From assembly GCA_016892645.1 (NCBI GenBank), contig JAFEMX010000016.1:1-64000 (forward strand): a stretch of DNA of 64,000 bases, read 5' to 3'. The notes under the pieces were generated by a model, which had not been told where the DNA came from, searched no databases, and saw only the letters and a list, made by a program, of their open reading frames with translations. The position numbers and the translations under genes were made by a program. Each line of letters starts with the position of its first letter. Position 1 is the first letter of the stretch. Source of the DNA: Micrococcaceae bacterium RIT 802. GTDB lineage: Bacteria; Actinomycetota; Actinomycetes; Actinomycetales; Micrococcaceae. Of this stretch, positions 37,337 through 45,425 are shown in pieces.

Positions 37337-39046
37337 ATGCCCCAGCACGCCCAGCACATTCCCTGGTGGCAGGACGCGGTCATCTACCAGGTATATCCCC
37401 GCTCCTTCGCCGACGCGGACGCCGACGGCATGGGCGACCTGCGCGGAGTCGCCTCCAAACTCGGCTACCTGAAGAACCTGGGAGTCGACGCCGTCTGGCT
37501 CTCGCCGTTCTACAAGTCCCCGCAGGCCGACGCCGGCTACGACGTCGCCGACTACCGGCAGATCGATCCCCTGTTCGGGACCCTCGCCGATTTCGACGAC
37601 ATGCTCGCCCGGGCCCATGCCCAGGACACCCGGATCATCGTAGACCTCGTGCCGAACCACACCTCGGATGAGCATGCGTGGTTCCAGGAGGCACTGGCCG
37701 CGATTCCGGGTTCCCCCGAACGCGACCGTTACATCTTCCGCGACGGCAAGGGCCCGAACGGGGACCAGCAGCCGAATAACTGGCAGTCGCTTTTCGGCGG
37801 CCCGGCCTGGACGCGCACGGTCGATGCCGACGGCACGCCCGGACAGTGGTACCTGCACCTCTTCGACGTGAAGCAGCCGGACCTGAACTGGGACAACGAG
37901 GAGGTCCACGCCGAGATGCGCGACATCCTGCGCTTCTGGCTGGACCGCGGGGTCGACGGCTTCCGTGTGGATGTCGCCCACGGCATGGTCAAGGCCGAGG
38001 GATTGCCCGACTGGTCGGAGAAGGTCAGCATGGTCCAGGGCACCGAGGAGGCAGCCGTCAAGGAGACCCCTCCGTACCTCGACCAGGAGGGCGTCCACGC
38101 GATCTACGAGGAGTGGAACGCGGTCCTGGCCGAGTACGAGGGCGACCGGATGATGGTGGCCGAGGCCTGGGTCGAGCCCATGGAGCGGATCTTCCGCTAT
38201 GTGCGCGAGGGCGAGATGCAGCAGGCCTTCAACTTCGGGTTCCTGCTGGCGGGCTGGAGCGCACCGAACATCGTGGAGAACGTCACCGAGACCCTCGCGG
38301 AGGCGGCACTCGTCGGCGCCCCGCCCACCTGGGTCCTCTCCAACCACGACACCGTCCGGCACTGCTCCCGCTTCGGGCTCGAAGACCCGACCACCTTCCC
38401 CAAGGGGATCGGCGCCCAGGACGAACAGCCCGACGAGGCCCTCGGCGCGGCGCGCGGCCGCGCGGCCGCGCTGGTCATGCTGGCCCTGCCCGGCTCGGCC
38501 TACATCTACCAGGGCGATGAACTGACGCTGCCCGAACACACCACCCTGCCGGACGAGCTCCGCCAGGACCCGAGCTTCTTCCGCACGAACGGGGTCGAGC
38601 GCGGCCGCGATGGCTGCCGCATTCCCATGCCGTGGACCGCCGGAACCCCGGGCCTCGGGTTCTCGCGTGCAGTGGACGACGGCGATGCACCGGCTACCGC
38701 TGGTGCCCGGCCGTGGCTGCCGCAGCCCGAGAGCTACTCCAGGTACGCGGCAGACCAGCAGGTGGGCGTGGTCGGATCGGCCTTCGAGCTCTACCGCTCG
38801 CTGCTGGCCCTGCGCGCGGACCGGGAACTCGGACGCGGCAGGCTCGAATGGTCGCCGCAGAACGCCCCCGAGGACGGCGTGCTGTCCTACACCAACGGCG
38901 CGCTGCAGGTGCTGGCCAACGTGGGCACCGACCCGGTGGAGGTGCCGGCCCAGATGGCCGTTGCCCTGTCCAGCAGCCCCGATGCGCTCACCGACGAGGG
39001 CCTGCTCGCCCCGGATGCCGCGCTCTGGCTCCTGCCCCGCGGCTAG
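37337..39046 (+). CDS. GH13 alpha-glucosidase / oligo-1,6-glucosidase-like enzyme
   Basis: A 569-residue GH13 glycoside hydrolase. It starts with PWWQDAVIYQVYPRSFAD, typical of intracellular alpha-glucosidases. The conserved regions are IVDLVPNHTS, GFRVDVAHG with nucleophile Asp212, MVAEAW with acid/base Glu276, and LSNHD with the third acidic residue Asp338. There is no signal peptide, so it acts on imported maltose- or isomaltose-type sugars. The start ATG 37337 has AGGAG five bases before it; a longer frame upstream lacks a site. The exact linkage preference is not decided by the sequence. Confidence 0.9.
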   Translation: MPQHAQHIPWWQDAVIYQVYPRSFADADADGMGDLRGVASKLGYLKNLGVDAVWLSPFYKSPQADAGYDVADYRQIDPLFGTLADFDDMLARAHAQDTRIIVDLVPNHTSDEHAWFQEALAAIPGSPERDRYIFRDGKGPNGDQQPNNWQSLFGGPAWTRTVDADGTPGQWYLHLFDVKQPDLNWDNEEVHAEMRDILRFWLDRGVDGFRVDVAHGMVKAEGLPDWSEKVSMVQGTEEAAVKETPPYLDQEGVHAIYEEWNAVLAEYEGDRMMVAEAWVEPMERIFRYVREGEMQQAFNFGFLLAGWSAPNIVENVTETLAEAALVGAPPTWVLSNHDTVRHCSRFGLEDPTTFPKGIGAQDEQPDEALGAARGRAAALVMLALPGSAYIYQGDELTLPEHTTLPDELRQDPSFFRTNGVERGRDGCRIPMPWTAGTPGLGFSRAVDDGDAPATAGARPWLPQPESYSRYAADQQVGVVGSAFELYRSLLALRADRELGRGRLEWSPQNAPEDGVLSYTNGALQVLANVGTDPVEVPAQMAVALSSSPDALTDEGLLAPDAALWLLPRG

Positions 39047-39047
39047 G

Positions 39048-39662
39048 TCAGCGCACGCGTTCGGCGCGTGACATGCGGGTCCGGGCGCCCGTGGCCAAGT
39101 GGATGACCACGGGGCCGCTGGCGCCCAGCATCCCGTCCATGTCCACGACGAGTTCGGCCAGGTCCTCGGCGATGCGGTGCGGTGCTGCACCGAGCCGAGG
39201 CTGGACCTTGATCCGCAATCCTGCCTCGTGCTGTGGGGACGTCCAGGACGTGACGGACACCGTGACCAGGTCGGGCCGTCCCGCCAGGGACGCCTTCAGG
39301 GCCTGTTCGGGAACTGCCGCGGACAGTTCGACGATGCCGCGCGTGGCCTCCTCACGGAACTCGCGGACGAAGATTCCCGTCTTGCCCTGCCCCTGCACGG
39401 CGACCCACCAGATCATCAGCAGGATCAGTGCGATCATCACCACGGAGACGACGATCCACAGCCAGGAGTCCCGCTGGCCCTCCAACGTGGTTGCATCGAG
39501 CAGCCCGGTGAATCCGGTGCCCACCTGATCGGCGAGCCCGCGCCATCCCTCGGCATACGCGGGGACCGCCACCAGCAGCAGGCCATGCAGCCCCATCGCG
39601 GACAGGGCCAGGCCCAGGAGCGTCAACACGATCCTGTTGGTGATGCGTGGGGTCCTGTTCAT
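39048..39662 (-). CDS. AmaP-like membrane protein of the Asp23 envelope cluster
   Basis: A 204-residue protein with two membrane helices (about residues 10-35 and 65-90) followed by a soluble Asp23-like domain (LVTVSVTSWTSPQHEAGLRI). This is the layout of AmaP, the membrane anchor of alkaline-shock protein Asp23. It is the last gene of a five-gene leftward operon and overlaps the gene before it as ATGA. It probably ties the soluble Asp23/Gls24 proteins to the membrane. Confidence 0.75.
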   Translation of the reverse strand: MNRTPRITNRIVLTLLGLALSAMGLHGLLLVAVPAYAEGWRGLADQVGTGFTGLLDATTLEGQRDSWLWIVVSVVMIALILLMIWWVAVQGQGKTGIFVREFREEATRGIVELSAAVPEQALKASLAGRPDLVTVSVTSWTSPQHEAGLRIKVQPRLGAAPHRIAEDLAELVVDMDGMLGASGPVVIHLATGARTRMSRAERVR

Positions 39663-40237
39663 TGCCCGACCACCCCCGTCTCGGCAACGTGCACCCGAAC
39701 GTCGGGCACCGGTTCGATACGGTTGGCCCGCAATTCATCGTCGATGGCCGCGTGGACGACGGCGGCATCGATGCCGATGCCCGAGGTCGGCCGCAGCTGC
39801 ACGTCGACGTGGTTGCGGCTGACGATCACCACGACCTGTTCGGGGGTCACCCCGGCCTCCGTGCGGGCCCGACGGGCCAGCGTCGAGGCCAGCACGCCGT
39901 CGTCGACGATCACGATGGCCCGCTCGTTGGGGATGGCGTGCCGGGCGCGGCGTCCCGGCAGGATCCCGTGGAGCAGGAAGAAGAGGCCCAGGGCCAGCAG
40001 GACCAGCGACCCGGCCGCCAGGACCAGGGGATTCGCCGAATCCGGCAGGTCGGTCAGCCATTGGCCCCATTGGCCGGGCGAGCGGATCCAGACGTCCTGT
40101 CCGAGCGACTTCATGGCAGCCTCGAACATGAAGTAGAGGCAGATGGCGGTCACCAGCACGGCTGCGATGATGGCCGCCGTGGACCGGGCACTGTGCAGCT
40201 CATGCGACTGGAGCTTGCGGCGTTCGCCGTCGTTCAT
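39659..40237 (-). CDS. DUF6286-like membrane protein of the Asp23 cluster
   Basis: A 192-residue protein with two membrane helices (about residues 20-40 and 72-92) and a C-terminal soluble domain with LASTLARRARTEAGVTPEQV and VVHAAIDDELRANR. This matches actinobacterial proteins (DUF6286) regularly found next to Asp23/Gls24 genes. Both ends overlap neighbours as ATGA, so it belongs to the envelope-stress operon. The molecular role is unknown. Confidence 0.72.
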   Translation of the reverse strand: MNDGERRKLQSHELHSARSTAAIIAAVLVTAICLYFMFEAAMKSLGQDVWIRSPGQWGQWLTDLPDSANPLVLAAGSLVLLALGLFFLLHGILPGRRARHAIPNERAIVIVDDGVLASTLARRARTEAGVTPEQVVVIVSRNHVDVQLRPTSGIGIDAAVVHAAIDDELRANRIEPVPDVRVHVAETGVVGQ

Positions 40238-40602
40238 GCCATCCTCCTTCGGCGCAGGACCACGCCGGTGACCCGGACATCAACGCGGCTGATGTGGGAC
40301 CCGGTCAGCTCAATGAAACGGTCCCGCACATCCGAGCGGGCATCACGGGCGCGGGCCAGCACGGATTCCCGTGGATCAACGGCATCGGTCCGCCCGTAAA
40401 CGAGCGGGGAAATGGGCATGGGCAGGCTCAGGCCCAGCGCCAGCGCCCCGTACTCGTCATTGAGCGCTACCCGGATCTCGCCCGGCTGCACCTCGAAGAC
40501 CTCGGCGGCGATGATCCGTGCGGAACTGCTCAACGCCTGGGTGCTCACGCGGGTATGACCGGCCAGGGTGCGCGGCCCGGGCCCGTGGTTCTCGGCGCTC
40601 AC
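40234..40602 (-). CDS. Asp23/Gls24-like small protein
   Basis: A 122-residue soluble protein with an Asp23-like fold pattern: a helix ALSSSARIIAAEVFEV, then strands IRVALNDEYGALALGLSLP, then a helix pair and a final strand VDVRVTGVVL. The start is GTG 40602, overlapping the stop of the small membrane gene as GTGA. It is the middle gene of the Asp23/DUF2273/AmaP operon. It is more divergent than the first Asp23 gene of the cluster, so the family call is moderate. Confidence 0.68.
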   Translation of the reverse strand: MSAENHGPGPRTLAGHTRVSTQALSSSARIIAAEVFEVQPGEIRVALNDEYGALALGLSLPMPISPLVYGRTDAVDPRESVLARARDARSDVRDRFIELTGSHISRVDVRVTGVVLRRRRMA

Positions 40603-40790
40603 GACGATGAACGCCGGCCCGTGAGGGCGTCCCGCACCGAACGCAGGTCGAGGCGGCCGTCCACGAAGCGGCCGATGAAGGCCCCCACGGCGAGGAAGAC
40701 CGCCATGAGCAGGAAGCCGCCGAAGCCGTGTGACAGTGCCGACCAGCCCAGCACGGCGGCGATGGCCAGTCCAAGGAGTGTGGGGTTCAT
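40599..40790 (-). CDS. DUF2273-like small membrane protein
   Basis: A 63-residue protein with two closely spaced membrane helices (residues 2-20 and 24-42) and a basic tail. This fits the DUF2273 proteins that accompany Asp23 and AmaP in Gram-positive bacteria. It overlaps both neighbours by four bases. It is presumably part of the membrane platform for Asp23. Confidence 0.75.
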   Translation of the reverse strand: MNPTLLGLAIAAVLGWSALSHGFGGFLLMAVFLAVGAFIGRFVDGRLDLRSVRDALTGRRSSS

Positions 40791-41296
40791 GGTTGCTCCG
40801 CAGGGTCGATGGTGGACCCGCCAGCAGCCCCGGCGGGAGGGGTGGTCGGCGCACGCACCGGGGGTTCCGGCAGCCCCGGAGCGGACGCGGTCTGCGCCGG
40901 CGCGGTGGACGCGTCGGGAATGTGCACGTCACCGATCTCCACGTTCACCTCGATGACGGATAATCCGGTGATCCGCTCGACCGCCACGTAGACGGCGGCA
41001 CGGACATTATCGGCGATCTGCTGCAGCGGCAGGCCGTAGGCCGCGGTGAGGATGATGTCGACGGCGACTTCCCGCTGCCCCACTTCGGCGGAAACCCCCG
41101 GGGACCCCTCGCCGGCCCCGACGGCCCCGCGCAATGCCCCCAAGGCGCGGTTGGAGCCGACTCCCAGGAACTGCACCCCGGGCACCGATCGGGCGGCGGT
41201 TGCCGCCACCTTGGCCACGGCGGTGTCGGAGATCGACGTGGACCCCGTCGCCGGCGTGGCGGCCGGCTGCGCGGAGGTGTGCCCAGACTGGTCCAT
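40787..41296 (-). CDS. Asp23/Gls24-family envelope stress protein
   Basis: A 169-residue Asp23 (alkaline shock/Gls24) protein. The core has ISDTAVAKVAATAARSVPGV, VSAEVGQREVAVDIILTAAYG and RAAVYVAVERITGLSVIEVNVEIGDVHI (quoted parts: VAVDIILTAAYG and VIEVNVEIGDVHIP). An Ala/Pro-rich C-terminal tail of ~35 residues follows. It is the first gene of the operon, so the promoter lies in the ~75 bp between it and the tRNA terminator. Family members form membrane-associated assemblies linked to cell-wall stress. Confidence 0.85.
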   Translation of the reverse strand: MDQSGHTSAQPAATPATGSTSISDTAVAKVAATAARSVPGVQFLGVGSNRALGALRGAVGAGEGSPGVSAEVGQREVAVDIILTAAYGLPLQQIADNVRAAVYVAVERITGLSVIEVNVEIGDVHIPDASTAPAQTASAPGLPEPPVRAPTTPPAGAAGGSTIDPAEQP

Positions 41297-41369
41297 GGTG
41301 GGGGCCTTTCATTGGGAGCGCGGTCTGAGAACCACCCTACCGTCCCCGGGACGGCGACCGCAGATGCAG

Positions 41370-41394
41370 AAAACCCCCCGGGGTTACCGAGGGG
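41370..41394 (-). terminator. Intrinsic terminator after the tRNA genes
   Basis: On the minus strand CCCCTCGG pairs with CCGGGGGG (one G-U pair) around a five-base loop, and TTTT follows. It lies eight bases past the 3' end of tRNA-Phe and would end the leftward tRNA-Glu-Asp-Phe transcript. Confidence 0.7.
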
Positions 41395-41401
41395 TTCTAG
41401 C

Positions 41402-41477
41402 TGGTGGCTCCGACCGGCGTCGATCCGGTGACCTTTCGATTTTCAGTCGAACGCTCTACCAACTGAGCTACAGAGCC
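41402..41477 (-). tRNA. tRNA-Phe (anticodon GAA)
   Basis: A full cloverleaf on the minus strand. The acceptor stem GGCTCTG pairs with CGGAGCC, the anticodon loop is CTGAAAA with GAA, and the T-arm is GTTC-like (ATCGACGCC). The 3' CCA is encoded in the DNA, unlike in the two neighbouring tRNAs. It is last in the row Glu-Asp-Phe. Confidence 0.95.
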
Positions 41478-41529
41478 TGGCATCATCTAGGATGATCACC
41501 GTGATCTTCCGTGCAACGGAAAACCAAAG

Positions 41530-41603
41530 CGACCCTGACGGGACTTGAACCCGCGACCTCCGCCGTGACAGGGCGGCGCGCTAACCAGCTGCGCTACAGG
41601 GCC
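41530..41603 (-). tRNA. tRNA-Asp (anticodon GTC)
   Basis: A cloverleaf on the minus strand. The acceptor GGCCCTG pairs with CAGGGTC (one G-U pair), the anticodon loop is CTGTCAC with GTC, and the T-loop is GGTTCAAGTCC. The discriminator base is G, as expected for Asp, and CCA is not encoded. It lies 52 bp before tRNA-Phe. Confidence 0.95.
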
Positions 41604-41684
41604 TAGTTCACAAGGTTTTACCCTCGCTTCACAAGTCCAAAACTTTACCAGAGATTTTCGCTCCGGCGAAATCAGGACCTGCAG

Positions 41685-41757
41685 TACCCCCAACGGGATT
41701 CGAACCCGTGCCGCCGCCGTGAAAGGGCGGTGTCCTAGGCCGCTAGACGATGGGGGC
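41685..41757 (-). tRNA. tRNA-Glu (anticodon TTC)
   Basis: A cloverleaf on the minus strand. It starts GCCCCCATCGTCTAGCGGCC, with the anticodon loop CTTTCAC (TTC), T-loop GGTTCGAATCC and discriminator A; CCA is not encoded. It is the first of three leftward tRNAs, so their promoter should lie just right of 41757. Confidence 0.95.
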
Positions 41758-41873
41758 CGGACGGCTGCCGAACACAAGTGTCCCGCAGCGACCTCATCAA
41801 CTATAAGGCACCGTGTCGCCTGTGCAAAACCGCGCGCGGCACCCGCGGGAAGGCCTATGGATAGAGTCCACAC

Positions 41874-42245
41874 ATGAGCTACAGCATGACGCCCGACGAG
41901 TTCGAATCCGCCGTCTCCGACGCACTCGAGAACATCCCCGCGCCGCTCCTCGACATGATGGACAACGTGGCGGTCTTCATCGAAGACCGCTACGAACCGC
42001 AACCGGGGGAAGACGCGCGGACGTCGCTGCTGGGACTGTACGAGGGGGTGCCCCTCACCGAACGCGACGACGGCTGGGCCGCCGGCGCCCTCCCCGACCG
42101 CATCATCATCTTCCAGGAGGACACCCTGGCCGCCTGCGCCTCCCGCGAGGAGGTGATCGCCGAGGTCCAGATCACCGTCGTCCACGAGATCGCGCATCAT
42201 TTCGGCATCGACGATGACAAACTGCACCGCCTCGGCTGGGGGTGA
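41874..42245 (+). CDS. Minimal zincin-type metallopeptidase (DUF1025 / PF06262 family)
   Basis: A 123-residue protein with the zinc-protease motif HEIAHHFGIDD (HExxH with the downstream Asp) near the C-terminus and IIIFQEDTL before it. This is the layout of the small PF06262 'minimal gluzincin' family, known from an Acidothermus structure and common in actinobacteria. The N-terminal MTPDEFESAVSDALENIP is also typical. No signal peptide is present, so it is cytoplasmic. Its substrate is unknown and peptidase activity is not established for the family. Confidence 0.85.
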   Translation: MSYSMTPDEFESAVSDALENIPAPLLDMMDNVAVFIEDRYEPQPGEDARTSLLGLYEGVPLTERDDGWAAGALPDRIIIFQEDTLAACASREEVIAEVQITVVHEIAHHFGIDDDKLHRLGWG

Positions 42246-42404
42246 CCGTCACCCTTCCGCAACTTTTGTGCCACGGCCTGGGGGTGCCGGGCGCCGTCCG
42301 GATCCGAGCTCCGACCGCGGAATCCCGGACGGGAATGCCCGAAACGCCGGGGTGAACGCACCAAAATGACACAGATGTTATTTATGATGTGGGAGTGACT
42401 CGTG
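42246..42404 (+). other. Non-coding interval upstream of the NlpC/P60 gene
   Basis: The 283 bases between the metallopeptidase and the NlpC/P60 gene hold no gene. The left part is GC-rich and contains self-complementary tracts, with GGGGTGAACGC the only fragment resembling a c-di-AMP riboswitch; the rest of that fold is absent. The right half is clearly AT-richer and carries the candidate promoter. Confidence 0.4.
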
Positions 42405-42434
42405 TTGCCACTGTTACATTAAGTCGCCTATTCT
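42405..42434 (+). promoter_or_regulatory. Candidate sigma-70-type promoter for the NlpC/P60 gene
   Basis: TTGCCA (42405-42410) and TATTCT (42429-42434) are spaced by 18 bases in an AT-rich patch, leaving a leader of roughly 85-90 bases before the ATG at 42529. The spacer contains GTTACATT, a sequence that could be a regulator site (MtrA often controls such hydrolases in actinobacteria), but I cannot support that from sequence alone. Confidence 0.45.
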
Positions 42435-42528
42435 CATGTGAAGCAGTAACTAAACCGTGATCCGACACGCTGGGACGACCAGCAATTTGAGATCCGGCTT
42501 GGTTCATCATTCGCAGTGAGGACTCAGT

Positions 42529-44250
42529 ATGGCCAAGGGGCAACTTCTAGGCGTCGCGACGTGCACACTCGCCTTGATCGGCGGAACGCTCATCTCCGGG
42601 ACCGCGGCATCTGCCGCTCCGACAACGATCGATTCCACCATCGGCACCACCGCCTTCGGCGCAGCGTTCCCGGCCTCCGTTCCCGCGGCCCCTGCCACCC
42701 CGGCCCTGCCGTCGCGTGCCGAAGTCACCGCAGCGAAGAAGGACCCGGCCGCGTTGAAGTCCATGGTGGCCTCGCTCGAGGGACTCATCCTCGACTCGAA
42801 CGAAGACCTGGCGGCAGCCGAGGCTTCGGCGCTCAATGACCAGGATGCCTACGAGACGACGTCCGGGGTCCTGACCGAACGCAACGCAGCGGCCACCACC
42901 GCACGGGCCGAAGCGGCCAAGGCCACCGAGTACTACGACGCGGTGAAGAAGCAGGTCGGCCAGCTGGCCGGCGACCTCTACCGCAACGGCGGCATCAACC
43001 CGGGCGTCAGCTCGATGTTGAACGCCTCCGAGCACAACGACGTCCTCTACAAGGCAGCCACCATGCAGACGCTGGCCGCCAACCGCTCCGCCACGCTGAC
43101 GACGGCCCAGCAGGCCGCCTCGCTGTGGGCCGAATGGCAGAACTACGCGGCCGATGCCGAGTCCGCCGCCGCCGACGCGGCCGACGCCAATGAAAACGCG
43201 CTCACCGCAGCCGAGCGGACCCGCTCCGCCTATGCGACCCGGGTCGACGAGCAGAAGAAACTCCGCGACGAACTCATCGGGCAGCTTGCCTACCTCCAGG
43301 ACACCGAACGCGCCGCAGAGTCCCAGCGCGTCGCCGCGCTGGAAAACCAGCAGCGCGAGGAGCGCCTGAAGGCCGAACTGGCCGCCGAACCGGCCCAGCC
43401 GGCGACCGAGAAGCCGGCAGCGGAACCGGCAGTCGCCGCGGCCCCGGAGGCCGTTCCGGACGTGGTTCCGACCTCGACCTCCCTGGCGCCGACCAGCAAG
43501 CCGAAGGTCACGCGGGAGCGTCCGGCAACCGTCGCATCGGGCACCCGCGCGCCGGCCACGAAGCCCGCCTCGGCCCCGCGGCCCGTCGCCGCCGCCAAGC
43601 CGAAGCCCATCACGACGGACACCGCCTCCGCGGAGCGTGAGCAGGCACGGGCCAGGAGCCAGGCCGAGGCACGTGAGCAGGCCCGGGCGGAAGCCCGAGC
43701 CGAGCAGCGCGCCCAGCAGCGCGCCCAGGAGAAGGCAGACGCCGCCGAGCGGGCCGCGCAGAAGGCCGCGAAGGAAGCCCAAGAGCGGGCGGACCGGGAA
43801 CAGGCGGCACGCGATGCGGCTGCCAAGAAGAAGGCCGAAGAAGAGGCCGCCCGGCCAGCACCGGCCCCGTCAGGCTCCTCCAAGGAGTCCGCCATCGCCT
43901 GGGCGCTGAAGACGGCAGCCGACGACAGCAACTACTACGTCTACGGTGGAAACGGCCCCGACGCCTATGACTGCTCCAGCTTCGTCCGGGCGGCCTTCGC
44001 GAAGAGCGGCCTCTCACTCCCGCGTACCTCCAGCAGCCAGTACTTCGCCGGGGGGACCAAGGTCCCGCTGAGCCAGCTCAAGCGCGGTGACCTGGTGTTC
44101 TCCTCCAGCAACGGCGGGTCCTCGTTCTACCACGTGGCCATCTACCTGGGCGGTGGCCAGGTCGTCCACGCCCGCAACCCCAGCGTCGGCATCTCGACCA
44201 CGCCGCTGAGCTGGGTCAACAACATGTACTCGTACGGCGTGCGGTACTAG
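42529..44250 (+). CDS. Secreted NlpC/P60 peptidoglycan hydrolase (RipA-like)
   Basis: A 573-residue exported endopeptidase. Residues 1-30 are a signal peptide ending in TAASAAP. Residues ~45-290 are a coiled coil like that of RipA/PcsB proteins. Residues ~290-450 are a Pro/Ala linker and a strikingly charged Arg/Glu/Ala/Gln repeat. The C-terminus is an NlpC/P60 domain with catalytic Cys482 (DAYDCSSFVRAAF), His535 (YHVAIYLGGG) and His547. It should cut stem peptides during cell separation. It has its own promoter and a strong terminator. Confidence 0.93.
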   Translation: MAKGQLLGVATCTLALIGGTLISGTAASAAPTTIDSTIGTTAFGAAFPASVPAAPATPALPSRAEVTAAKKDPAALKSMVASLEGLILDSNEDLAAAEASALNDQDAYETTSGVLTERNAAATTARAEAAKATEYYDAVKKQVGQLAGDLYRNGGINPGVSSMLNASEHNDVLYKAATMQTLAANRSATLTTAQQAASLWAEWQNYAADAESAAADAADANENALTAAERTRSAYATRVDEQKKLRDELIGQLAYLQDTERAAESQRVAALENQQREERLKAELAAEPAQPATEKPAAEPAVAAAPEAVPDVVPTSTSLAPTSKPKVTRERPATVASGTRAPATKPASAPRPVAAAKPKPITTDTASAEREQARARSQAEAREQARAEARAEQRAQQRAQEKADAAERAAQKAAKEAQERADREQAARDAAAKKKAEEEAARPAPAPSGSSKESAIAWALKTAADDSNYYVYGGNGPDAYDCSSFVRAAFAKSGLSLPRTSSSQYFAGGTKVPLSQLKRGDLVFSSSNGGSSFYHVAIYLGGGQVVHARNPSVGISTTPLSWVNNMYSYGVRY

Positions 44251-44268
44251 CGCTAACCTTCCGTGCAC

Positions 44269-44312
44269 GACGACGAGGCCCCCTTCCACACGGAAGGGGG
44301 CCTCCTCGTCGT
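44269..44312. terminator. Bidirectional terminator between the NlpC/P60 and USP genes
   Basis: GGCCCCCTTCC pairs with GGAAGGGGGCC around the loop ACAC, and the stem can be lengthened by CGACGAGG with CCTCGTCG across a small bulge. It lies between two convergent genes (stops at 44250 and 44332), so it can serve both. Confidence 0.8.
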
Positions 44313-44331
44313 ACCCGGCGGGTGGAGTGGT

Positions 44332-45300
44332 TCAGGCCCCGTCGGGCGCGTCGAAGCTGGCACGGTCATCCAACCGCGGGTCCGGCGAGTCCGGGACGAC
44401 CAGCACGGGCCCCTTGGAGTGGTGCAGGACGCCCTGCGAGGTGGAGCCCAGCAGCATGCCGGCAAAACCACCGCGCCCGCGCGACCCGGTGACCATCAGC
44501 GTTGCCTTGGCGGATTCCTCGATGAGGACCTCGATCGGCGCCCCCTCGATGACCTCGGTCTCGATGACCAGATCGGGGAAGTGGCTGGCGAGCCAGCGGG
44601 AACCGACCGTGAGCTGCCGGCGCACGTCGATGGTCAGGGCCTCCTGGTCGACGGTGGCGGGCATCCAGGCCAGCGATCCGCTCACCGGGGGCAGCGCGCA
44701 CACGATGCGCAGCGGGATGCCCCGGGTCGTTGCCTGCTCGGCGGCGACCAGCACGGCACGGCGCGCCCGGTCGGAGCCGTCGACGCCGACCACGACCACG
44801 TCGCGGACCGCCGGGTCCTGCGGGGTCCGTTTGGACACGCACAACGGGACGACGACGGTGGGGCACTTGGCATGGGCGGGAAGGGCGCTGCTGACGGATC
44901 CGAGCAGCCGGCCGACGAAGCCGCCGCGGCCGCGGGTGCCGACCACGACGAGGTCGGCCTCCTCGCTGAGCTCCATCAGCACGCCGGAGGGATCGCCGGA
45001 TTCGATGCGCAGGCGCACGTCCACGCCGATGTCCCCGATCCGCGCCTTGGCTGCGTCGAGGACCTCCTGCGCGCCGTCGCGGATGACCTGGTCATCCAGG
45101 GTGGCGTAGCCGGCATCCATGCTGGAGGCGGCGAAGACGGGGATCGTGTAGGAGGTGACGATGTTCAACGGGACATCCCGCCGTCGTGCCTCGGCCGCAG
45201 CCCAGTCCAGGGCGCACAGCGCCGGATCCGAGCCGTCGACGCCGACGACAATGCCGTTCGCCGCCGCCGCGGCCTCCTGTGGAACACTGGCTTCGCTCAT
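44332..45300 (-). CDS. Tandem-domain universal stress protein
   Basis: A 322-residue protein of two UspA domains. Each carries an N-terminal VVVGVDGSD nucleotide-binding strand and an ATP-binding G-2x-G-9x-G(S) motif: GTRGRGGFVGRLLGSVS in the first domain and GSRGRGGFAGMLLGSTS in the second. Such tandem ATP-binding Usp proteins are common in actinobacteria and linked to hypoxia and stationary phase. The start is ATG 45300, preceded by AAGGAGT. It is divergent from the purine permease gene. Confidence 0.93.
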   Translation of the reverse strand: MSEASVPQEAAAAANGIVVGVDGSDPALCALDWAAAEARRRDVPLNIVTSYTIPVFAASSMDAGYATLDDQVIRDGAQEVLDAAKARIGDIGVDVRLRIESGDPSGVLMELSEEADLVVVGTRGRGGFVGRLLGSVSSALPAHAKCPTVVVPLCVSKRTPQDPAVRDVVVVGVDGSDRARRAVLVAAEQATTRGIPLRIVCALPPVSGSLAWMPATVDQEALTIDVRRQLTVGSRWLASHFPDLVIETEVIEGAPIEVLIEESAKATLMVTGSRGRGGFAGMLLGSTSQGVLHHSKGPVLVVPDSPDPRLDDRASFDAPDGA

Positions 45301-45425
45301 GACGGTCACTCCTTGGCAGTCGGGTCGTGGTGTCTTCCGGCTAGTTCCCACCGTGGTGGTCTTGTTCCTCACACTACCCACTTCCGGCTCGTTTGAACCC
45401 ACCGGCGCCCACTAGGATTCTGCCC

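Noticed and set aside
36578-39190. An 870-codon open frame on the minus strand opposite the EspG-like and GH13 genes
   Set aside because: It is a high-GC shadow: composition is Gly/Arg/His/Val-rich with no domain, while the plus-strand genes have catalytic motifs and ribosome sites.
42246-42404. c-di-AMP (ydaO-type) riboswitch before the NlpC/P60 gene
   Set aside because: Only the GGGGTGAACGC fragment resembles the consensus; the other conserved blocks and closing stem are missing.
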